From Chitinophagaceae bacterium (GTDB lineage Bacteria; Bacteroidota; Bacteroidia; Chitinophagales; Chitinophagaceae), in NCBI GenBank assembly GCA_947461645.1, contig CANHMN010000104.1, forward strand, positions 1 through 6,384: 6,384 nucleotides of DNA, in the 5' to 3' direction. Numbering within the stretch: position 1 is the stretch's first letter; every line of letters begins with the position of its first letter. This document shows positions 1 to 5,259 of the stretch, piece by piece. The position numbers and the translations under genes were made by a program. The notes under the pieces were generated by a model. It saw nothing but the letters and a program-made list of their open reading frames with translations. It was not told the origin of the DNA and did no database searches.

Positions 1-1599
1 TGTTGCGACAGTAAGTGCATAATTGGCATAACCATCCTCCGAACAATCAGAGGCATTGTTTAGTTGATTTAGAGCAACATTCAATATAGCATCATCAAGG
101 TTGCAATTAGTTGCAGGTGGTAAACAATGACAATCAAGTACAGCATTAAGATTAACTTGAACAGGTGTTGAAGTTGAAGTAAATGTTCCACCGCAAGTAG
201 CCACCAATTGATACCATGATGCAACTGTTTGTGTTGCAGTATAGGTAACCGCTATAGCCCCAGAAATATCTGTATAAGTAACGCCATCAGCAGAAGATTG
301 CCACTGGAAAGTAATGCCTGTTAATGCACTCAAATTATTTGAAATAGAAAGGTCAAATGGTGAACCTGCACAAATTGATGTCACAGATGAATTCGTTGAA
401 CCCAAGTCAGGGTTGCCTGAACAAGGTGTTGGCGCAACAATTTCAATTTTATAATCTTCGGTTTCTCCATAAGTATACCCCAAACACGCGTCAACGTCAG
501 TCAATGCAGTATTGAATCTTACACGAACCCTCATTCTTGTTGCACCACTCAATGCCGTAATTGGAATATTTATAGAGCTGTTTATTGTTTCTCCATTTGC
601 ACTACCAAGAGAAGTAAATTCATCAGCACTGAAAAATCCATCTTGATTATAATCAATCCACGCAGCTACACGCTCTGTACCTCCAGCACCTACAGTAACA
701 CTAATAGGAACGTTTGATCCTGCATAAACGCTCGGGGTGTTTACTGACGGGTCATCAATGTAATTGGTGTATCCATTGGTACCACAAGTTGAAGTATTAT
801 TTAGTGCTCCAATTGTTACATTAAGGATGTTGTCATTCGAATTACAATTGGTAGTAGGAGGTGTGCAATAGCAATCTGTAGCTGCATTTTGAGCTATAAA
901 AACAGGTGTTGAAATGCCAACTTCTGTAGCATTACAAGTTACCACCAATTGATACCATTTAGCGGCACTTTGATTAGTGGTTAATGTGTTGGTTGTAGCA
1001 CCGGAAATATCAGTATAGGCAATACCGTCAGAAGAAGACTGCCATTGATAGGTAATTCCAGATGCATTTACATCGTTTTGTATAGACAAGTTAAAATCAA
1101 TGCCAGCACAAGCAGAAACAATTGAAGCGATTGTGTTACCTGGGTTAGGCACTCCTATGCAAGGAGGAGGAGGAACAATATTTACAAGGTAGTCCTCTGT
1201 TTCACCAAAAGTGAAAGTAGTACAAGCCTGATTACCTGTTATTTGAGTGTTATACCTTACACGTATTCTCATACGTGTTGAACCAGGCAAAGCATTTACT
1301 GGTATGGCAATAGTAGAATCAATGGTTACTCCATTTCCTGAACCGATTAGATGAAATTCATTGTTTTCAAAATCTCCATTTTGGTTGTAATCAATCCATA
1401 CAGCCACACGCTCTGTACCACCCGGGCCAACTGTAACCGAAATAGGATAAGTGACTCCACTAGTCAAATCAACTGGAGGGACGGTGGTTGTATAATCACC
1501 GTAGCCTAAATCAGAACAATCTGAGGTGTTGTTGATTGTACCGAATGTTACGTTGGTGATTTTATCATCCAAGGTGCAGTCGGAACTGGCAGGCGTGCA
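1..1599 (-). repeat. Tandem protein-coding repeat: two complete ~245-codon units and the start of a third
   Basis: Unit 1 covers residues 36-279 (868-1599), unit 2 residues 280-526 (127-867), and unit 3 begins at residue 527 (1-126). The periods are 244 and 247 codons. Units 1 and 2 each hold eight cysteines in the same order, and every unit opens with C-x6-C (C36/C43, C280/C287, C527/C534). The DNA copies have clearly diverged, so this is an old duplication kept at protein level rather than a fresh expansion. Further units probably lie beyond the left edge. Confidence 0.85.
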
Positions 1600-1704
1600 A
1601 TATTGCGCGTTTGCCGCAACGTTTGAAAAACAAACAAATCCTAAAACCAAGAACAAACTCATCAATAAGCCCTTGATTTTTTTCAAAGTAGCATTGAATT
1701 GCAT
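1..1704 (-). CDS. Secreted cysteine-rich repeat protein with GEVED-type and Ig-like modules (3' partial)
   Basis: The frame is open for 568 codons from the ATG at 1704-1702 to the window edge, so the C-terminus is missing. Residues 1-33 form a signal peptide: a Lys-rich start (KKIK, 8-11), a hydrophobic core (13-26) and an ANA|Q cleavage site. After it come tandem units of about 245 residues starting at C36, C280 and C527. Each unit has a GEVED-like domain (WIDYNQ at 103 and 349, ending in GETEDY at 167 and 413), then an Ig-like module (YQWQSS or FQWQSS around W221 and W468, ending in WYQLV at W250 and W497). A PPPPC linker (178-182) joins them in unit 1. Such proteins in Bacteroidota are usually exported by the type IX system and act in adhesion or as secreted-enzyme accessories; the sorting domain that would prove this lies off-window. 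ATG 1704 is preferred over M15, which would cut off the charged signal-peptide start. There is no Shine-Dalgarno sequence. Function and substrate are unknown. Confidence 0.88.
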   Translation of the reverse strand, partial: MQFNATLKKIKGLLMSLFLVLGFVCFSNVAANAQYCTPASSDCTLDDKITNVTFGTINNTSDCSDLGYGDYTTTVPPVDLTSGVTYPISVTVGPGGTERVAVWIDYNQNGDFENNEFHLIGSGNGVTIDSTIAIPVNALPGSTRMRIRVRYNTQITGNQACTTFTFGETEDYLVNIVPPPPCIGVPNPGNTIASIVSACAGIDFNLSIQNDVNASGITYQWQSSSDGIAYTDISGATTNTLTTNQSAAKWYQLVVTCNATEVGISTPVFIAQNAATDCYCTPPTTNCNSNDNILNVTIGALNNTSTCGTNGYTNYIDDPSVNTPSVYAGSNVPISVTVGAGGTERVAAWIDYNQDGFFSADEFTSLGSANGETINSSINIPITALSGATRMRVRVRFNTALTDVDACLGYTYGETEDYKIEIVAPTPCSGNPDLGSTNSSVTSICAGSPFDLSISNNLSALTGITFQWQSSADGVTYTDISGAIAVTYTATQTVASWYQLVATCGGTFTSTSTPVQVNLNAVLDCHCLPPATNCNLDDAILNVALNQLNNASDCSEDGYANYALTVAT

Positions 1705-1738
1705 AAACAAAATTTTGATTATAAAAATTTTTATTCAA

Positions 1739-1753
1739 CCTGCATTTCGCAGG
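1739..1753 (-). other. Small inverted repeat in the leader of the repeat-protein gene
   Basis: CCTGC (1739-1743) and GCAGG (1749-1753) form a 5-bp stem around a 5-base loop, about 35 bases upstream of the repeat-protein start codon. It would lie inside the 5' leader if the promoter proposed at 1770-1800 is used. It could be a leader hairpin, but the stem is short and no U-run follows on either strand, so it does not look like a terminator. Confidence 0.3.
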
Positions 1754-1769
1754 AGACCATAATTCCGAC

Positions 1770-1800
1770 GTAAAATACGATTTATTAAATGTTTAACAAA
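1770..1800 (-). promoter_or_regulatory. Candidate promoter for the secreted repeat protein
   Basis: Read on the minus strand, TTTG (1800-1797) is followed after exactly 19 bases by TATTTTAC (1777-1770). The Bacteroidota primary-sigma pattern is a TTTG-like -33 element, roughly 19-21 bases, then TAnnTTTG. The -33 element and spacing fit, but the last two bases of the -7 box do not. Transcription would start near 1765, giving a leader of about 60 nt. The region is very AT-rich, so a chance match is possible. Confidence 0.3.
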
Positions 1801-1901
1801 TTATTTTTACATCGCGCTAGAACTTATACACTTTTTCAGAATTTTTGAACCATATAACTAGAAAGTCTTCCGTAATTAAATCTTCTTTAAATTGCCAAAA
1901 G

Positions 1902-2615
1902 ATGAAAAAAACACCAAAAAAAACGCTAATTGCTATTATCGGACTATTTACTTACCCTTTATTTACCCTTCTCAACAAAATTCAAATTAAAGGGATGGAA
2001 GTACTCTGCAAACTGCCTCAAAAAAAGGTGCTTTTCGTGAGTAATCACCAAACCTATTTCATCGAAGTCATTGCTTTCTATCATCTTTTCAGCGCAGCAA
2101 AATGGGGTAAAAAAAAGAAATTAGGCGTCCCCTATTATTTGCTCAATCCCTTCACTGAAGTGAACTACGTAGCGGCAGGCACAACCATGAAAAGTACATT
2201 TTTGGCAAGACTTTTCACGCTCACAGGCGCCATCACCGTGAAAAGAACATGGACAAACTCCCCCGGTGAGGAAAGAAGGGGTCTTGACATTGGTGATACC
2301 CGAAATATTGTTAGTGCAATTGAAAAAAATTGGGTTATCACCTTTCCCCAAGGCACAACAACCCCATTCGCTCCAGGCCGAAAAGGCACAGGTCACATCA
2401 TCAAACAGACCAAAGCTTTGGTTGTTCCCATTGTAATTGATGGTTTTTCAGAGGCTTTCGCTAAAAAAGGTGTCAAACCCAAAAAATGGAATACCCAACT
2501 CAGCATCAACATAAAACCACCTTTGGTTATTAATTATGAAAACAGTGTAGAGGAAATCATGTCTCAAATAATGGATGCTATTGAACAATCAGAGGCCTAC
2601 AAACCATTAACGTAA
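1902..2615 (+). CDS. Divergent PlsC-like (LPLAT) acyltransferase
   Basis: The 237-residue product has the four-block layout of 1-acyl-glycerol-3-phosphate acyltransferases: an N-terminal hydrophobic segment (9-24), block I SNHQTYFIE (47-55), block II GAITVKR (109-115), block III FPQGTTTPF (148-156) with GRKGTG (159-164), and block IV VVPIVIDG (174-181). The family moves an acyl chain to the hydroxyl of a lysolipid at the inner membrane face. Two usual signatures differ: the acidic residue after the block I His is Glu at H+6 instead of Asp at H+5, and the EGTR motif of block III reads QGTT. A lysophosphatidate substrate is the default guess; a Bacteroidota aminolipid (glycine or ornithine lipid) is also possible. 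The frame opens at a TTG (1845), but the ATG at 1902 is the better start because its Lys-rich tail leads straight into the membrane segment. A7 and A8 runs in codons 2-8 are slippage-prone. The thioesterase gene follows after 57 bp. Confidence 0.85.
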   Translation: MKKTPKKTLIAIIGLFTYPLFTLLNKIQIKGMEVLCKLPQKKVLFVSNHQTYFIEVIAFYHLFSAAKWGKKKKLGVPYYLLNPFTEVNYVAAGTTMKSTFLARLFTLTGAITVKRTWTNSPGEERRGLDIGDTRNIVSAIEKNWVITFPQGTTTPFAPGRKGTGHIIKQTKALVVPIVIDGFSEAFAKKGVKPKKWNTQLSINIKPPLVINYENSVEEIMSQIMDAIEQSEAYKPLT

Positions 2616-2650
2616 ATATCAATTTTAACCTCAAATCGCAAGACTAAGAT

Positions 2651-2658
2651 TATCTTTG
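2651..2658 (+). promoter_or_regulatory. Bacteroidota -7 promoter box before the thioesterase gene
   Basis: TATCTTTG is a perfect match to the TAnnTTTG box and lies 14 bases before the thioesterase ATG in the 57-bp gap. The -33 region is only T-rich (TTTT at 2623-2626), with no clear TTG. A start about 5-7 bases after the box would give a leader of roughly 10 nt. The site suggests that the thioesterase, and perhaps proline dehydrogenase, can be transcribed separately from the acyltransferase gene. Confidence 0.5.
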
Positions 2659-2672
2659 TCAAAATTTTACAA

Positions 2673-3182
2673 ATGGATAAAAAACCTTCAGAATCTCTGG
2701 TAGTGATGACGGAGTTGGTATTGCCTAACGATACCAACAACTTTGGAAACCTTATGGGCGGAAGACTAATGTATTGGATGGATATCGCCGCTGCTCTCGC
2801 TGCAGCAAAACATTGTGCAGCGCCGGTTGTAACAGCTTCTGTAGACAACATCTCCTTTGAAAGTCCCATAAAAATCGGCAATGTGGTTCACATAGAAGCA
2901 AAAGTTACACGTGCTTTCAACAGTAGCATGGAAGTGCACATGAAAGTTTGGGGAGAAGATCCCATTCAGCAATACAAATACAAAAGCAACGAAGCCTATT
3001 ACACCTTCGTAGCATTAGACCCCAATGGGAAGCCTCGCAAAGTAAACAATCTGATTCCTGAGACAGAAGAAGAAATCAAACTTTACGATGGCGCTTTGAG
3101 AAGAAGGCAACTTCGCTTGATTCTTGGAGGGAAACTTACTCCCGATCAAGCACCAGAATTGAAAGCGCTTTTTGTAAAATAG
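2673..3182 (+). CDS. Hotdog-fold acyl-CoA thioesterase (acyl-CoA hydrolase)
   Basis: This 169-residue cytosolic enzyme should hydrolyse acyl-CoA to free fatty acid and CoA. It carries the YciA/BACH-type hotdog signature: NNFGNLMGGRLMYWMD (22-37), the start of the long central helix (about 32-48), and VDNISFESPIKIGNVV (57-72) on the following strands. By family analogy N23 and D37 are the candidate catalytic or active-site residues. The length suits a single-hotdog protein acting as a dimer of dimers or hexamer. The tail (about 130-155, rich in Glu and then Arg) extends past the core fold. ATG 2673 leads directly into the conserved N-terminus, has no Shine-Dalgarno sequence, and sits just after a TATCTTTG box. 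Chain-length preference cannot be read from sequence. It lies between the acyltransferase and proline dehydrogenase genes (gaps of 57 and 78 bp); the acyltransferase link may reflect shared acyl-CoA metabolism, but that is inference. Confidence 0.9.
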   Translation: MDKKPSESLVVMTELVLPNDTNNFGNLMGGRLMYWMDIAAALAAAKHCAAPVVTASVDNISFESPIKIGNVVHIEAKVTRAFNSSMEVHMKVWGEDPIQQYKYKSNEAYYTFVALDPNGKPRKVNNLIPETEEEIKLYDGALRRRQLRLILGGKLTPDQAPELKALFVK

Positions 3183-3260
3183 ATTAAAATTCGCCTGCAA
3201 TTAAAATCATTACCCTAAAAGATTGTTTCAACTGTAATTTTTTTGATAAAATTCCTTGCA

Positions 3261-4508
3261 ATGAATCCCGGCCAAACACATCCACTATCCTTCGACAATA
3301 CCAAATACGCATTTGCCTATAAATCAGAAAAAGAATTAAAAAAAGCGAATTGGCTTTTTTCTGTGATGGGAAACCCTTTTTTGGTGAACCTGGGAGTAAA
3401 ACTCACTCCTTTGGCTATAAAATGGCGAATCCCTTTCACTAAAACTATTCTACGAAAAACCATTTTCAAACAATTTGTTGGAGGTGAATCTCTGGAAAAA
3501 ACCAAGCCCGTTGCCTCTTTACTTGGCGAGTATGGTGTTAAAGTTATTTTGGATTACGGAGTTGAAGGCGGCGAAGGCGAAACTGCTTTTGATGAGGCTT
3601 CTAAAGAATTCATTAAAGTAATCAAGTACGCCTCCCAACAAAATAATATTCCTTTTATCAGCATCAAAATCACCGGCATCGGAAGGTTTTCTCTGCTGGA
3701 GAAAATTGATTCATTAATGAGTCAATTTTCCGGAGAGTCAATCATATCTGATTATGAAAATGCAATTGCTAAAATTGATGGAGGTGAAAAAAGTGAGCTC
3801 AATAAAGTTGAACAAAGATTAATGGCCATTTGTGAAACCGCTCATCTTAACAAAATCGGAGTTCTTATAGATGCAGAAGAGTCATGGATACAACACCCGG
3901 TTGACGCGCTTTGTATGATAATGATGAAGAAATTCAATCAAAACAAATGTTGCATTTTTAATACCATTCAACTCTACCGTCACGACAGATTTTCCTTTTT
4001 GAAAAAAAGCCATTTACTGGCACAAAAAGAAAACTTTGTATTAGGAGCGAAGTTGGTAAGAGGAGCATACATGGAGAAAGAGCGAGCAAGAGCAACCGAA
4101 AAAAACTATCTGTCTCCGATACAAACTGATAAGAAAAACACAGACAGCGATTACAACAATGCTGTTGCTTTTTGTTTAGAAAACATCAAATCCATTTCAA
4201 TGATTGTGGCTTCGCACAATGAATACAGTAATTTGCAAACCACTATTCTCATGCAAAGTCATAACATACCGTTCAATCATCCCCACATCCATTTTTCGCA
4301 ATTGTATGGCATGAGTGATAATATAACCTTCAATTTAGCAAAAGCCGGTTGCAGCGTAAGCAAATACCTGCCATTTGGTCCAATTGAAGATGTAGTTCCT
4401 TACCTGATGAGAAGAGCAAGAGAAAACAGCTCAGTTGCAGGCCAAACCGGAAGAGAACTTTCTCTCATCATGCAAGAGTTGAAGAGAAGAGCTAACTCAA
4501 AAGCATAA
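3261..4508 (+). CDS. Monofunctional proline dehydrogenase (FAD-dependent)
   Basis: The 415-residue enzyme oxidises L-proline to delta-1-pyrroline-5-carboxylate, passing electrons from FAD to the quinone pool; it is normally peripheral to the inner membrane. The PRODH beta/alpha-barrel motifs are all present in order: GVLIDAEES (200-208), NTIQLYRHDR (234-243), KLVRGAYMEKE (264-274), ASHNE (317-321), FSQLYGMSDN (345-354), KYLPFGP (368-374) and RRARENSS (384-391). The paired arginines R384/R385 match those that bind the proline carboxylate in PutA. There is no P5C dehydrogenase domain and no PutA DNA-binding arm, so the second step must be encoded elsewhere. The frame opens at a TTG (3243), but ATG 3261 is the likelier start because MNPGQ leads into the conserved FDNTKYAFAYKS segment. 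The 78-bp upstream gap holds no convincing promoter or terminator, so cotranscription with the thioesterase gene is possible. The stop lies 7 bp from that of the convergent metallophosphoesterase gene. Confidence 0.95.
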   Translation: MNPGQTHPLSFDNTKYAFAYKSEKELKKANWLFSVMGNPFLVNLGVKLTPLAIKWRIPFTKTILRKTIFKQFVGGESLEKTKPVASLLGEYGVKVILDYGVEGGEGETAFDEASKEFIKVIKYASQQNNIPFISIKITGIGRFSLLEKIDSLMSQFSGESIISDYENAIAKIDGGEKSELNKVEQRLMAICETAHLNKIGVLIDAEESWIQHPVDALCMIMMKKFNQNKCCIFNTIQLYRHDRFSFLKKSHLLAQKENFVLGAKLVRGAYMEKERARATEKNYLSPIQTDKKNTDSDYNNAVAFCLENIKSISMIVASHNEYSNLQTTILMQSHNIPFNHPHIHFSQLYGMSDNITFNLAKAGCSVSKYLPFGPIEDVVPYLMRRARENSSVAGQTGRELSLIMQELKRRANSKA

Positions 4509-4515
4509 ACGAAAT

Positions 4516-5031
4516 TTACCTTCGGCCGAGTTCAATGATTTCACAATCCCTTATCTCGGTTCCATCTATCACAAATCGAACCATGGTTTTGGTTTTGTGC
4601 CAACCTTGGTTTCCTGCAGCACCAGGATTAATGTGAAGACAATTAAATTGCTTATCGTACATGATTTTTAAAATATGTGAATGGCCGCTGATAAACATTG
4701 TAGGTTTATGTTTTATCAGCTCTTCTTTCACACCGGGCGCATACCTTCCGGGATAACCGCCAATGTGCTTAATTAGCACCTTCACCTGCTCACATTCAAA
4801 CAACAGAAGTTCAGGAAATCTTTTTCTTATGGAAGCATCATCAATATTACCGTAAACACCCCTAAACAAAGCAATTATCCCATTATCCTGAAGCTTCTTT
4901 TCAAGGTTTTGTAAAAAATCATTTTGACCAAAATCTCCGGCATGCCAAATCTCATCACAATCTTTAAAGTAAGCCACAATCGAATCATCCAAATATCCAT
5001 GCGTGTCTGAAAACAATGCTATCCGTTTCAA
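4516..5031 (-). CDS. YfcE/MJ0936-like metallophosphoesterase with TTG start
   Basis: This 171-residue cytosolic protein belongs to the small calcineurin-like phosphoesterases that use two divalent metals to cleave phosphodiesters. The metal-ligand motifs are visible: SDTHG (8-12, D9/H11), HAGDFG (30-35, D33), YGNID (60-64, N62), KHIGG (88-92, H89) and SGHSHI (115-120, H117/H119), then NPGAAG near the C-terminus. The length is typical for the family. The start is TTG at 5031-5029: no in-frame ATG lies between it and the upstream in-frame TAA, and conserved IALFSDTHG follows only three residues later. The physiological substrate is unknown; relatives hydrolyse model phosphodiesters and some cyclic nucleotides. 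It converges on the proline dehydrogenase gene and diverges from the homogentisate dioxygenase gene, so it seems to be transcribed alone from within 5032-5259. I saw no clear minus-strand promoter there. Confidence 0.9.
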   Translation of the reverse strand: MKRIALFSDTHGYLDDSIVAYFKDCDEIWHAGDFGQNDFLQNLEKKLQDNGIIALFRGVYGNIDDASIRKRFPELLLFECEQVKVLIKHIGGYPGRYAPGVKEELIKHKPTMFISGHSHILKIMYDKQFNCLHINPGAAGNQGWHKTKTMVRFVIDGTEIRDCEIIELGRR

Positions 5032-5077
5032 TTTATAACCGATTGTGTGTTTAAAATAGAATTAATGACTAAATTTG

Positions 5078-5096
5078 AAATGAAGTTATTTCATTT
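5078..5096. promoter_or_regulatory. Operator-like palindrome AAATGAA-N5-TTCATTT
   Basis: Two perfect 7-bp arms (5078-5084 and 5090-5096) flank GTTAT in the divergent spacer between the metallophosphoesterase and homogentisate dioxygenase genes. It lies directly after TAAATTTG (5070-5077), a perfect match to the -7 consensus but without a well-spaced -33 element. The shape suits a dimeric repressor site or a weak hairpin. TTATTTCAT inside it recurs at 5140-5148. No regulator can be named. Confidence 0.35.
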
Positions 5097-5118
5097 GGAA
5101 CAATAAATTGATTGCTTT

Positions 5119-5200
5119 GCCTTTGCACAGGAACTTTACTTATTTCATAGACAAAAGAAACTGGAAATATTATTTCCTTATGCTTTCTCTTTGCAAAGGC
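5119..5200. repeat. Nested inverted repeats upstream of homogentisate dioxygenase
   Basis: GCCTTTGCA (5119-5127) pairs perfectly with TGCAAAGGC (5192-5200) over a 64-base spacer. Inside the spacer lies a second palindrome, GGAAATATTATTTCC (5163-5177, 7-bp arms around one base). CTTTGC occurs twice in tandem at 5115-5126 and again within the palindrome CTTTGCAAAG (5189-5198). This could be a pair of regulator sites or the closing stem of a structured leader RNA. I recognise no known riboswitch class, and nothing in this 228-bp spacer looks like a gene. Confidence 0.4.
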
Positions 5201-5202
5201 TA

Positions 5203-5233
5203 TTGAAATATTTAATAACGCCAGTTATCTTTT
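5203..5233 (+). promoter_or_regulatory. Candidate promoter for homogentisate dioxygenase
   Basis: TTG (5203-5205) is separated by 20 bases from TATCTTTT (5226-5233), one base off the TAnnTTTG box. Transcription would begin near 5238-5240, about 20 nt before the ATG at 5260. The inverted repeat arm ending at 5200 would then sit immediately upstream of the -33 element, a usual place for a regulator. Confidence 0.4.
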
Positions 5234-5259
5234 TCTTTCACTTTTTTTAATTCAAAAAC

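Noticed and set aside
1..1704. Recent DNA-level repeat expansion or phage-like variable region in the surface gene
   Set aside because: The two full units have drifted apart at DNA level while keeping protein motifs, and no template repeat, reverse transcriptase or recombinase is visible in the window.
1526..1762. 78-codon plus-strand open frame over the signal-peptide region of the repeat protein
   Set aside because: It is antisense to a long minus-strand frame with a clear signal peptide and repeats, and its translation shows no recognisable domain.
1845..1901. TTG-initiated 19-residue N-terminal extension of the acyltransferase
   Set aside because: The extension is unlike the family, and the ATG at 1902 gives a Lys-rich start leading straight into the membrane segment.
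3243..3260. TTG-initiated six-residue extension of proline dehydrogenase
   Set aside because: The ATG at 3261 is a stronger start and leaves the conserved N-terminal segment complete.
5070..5077. TAAATTTG as the main homogentisate dioxygenase promoter
   Set aside because: It matches the -7 consensus perfectly but the nearest upstream TTG (5043-5045) is 24 bases away, and the start codon is about 180 bp downstream; the site at 5203-5233 fits better. It is kept only as a possible distal promoter.
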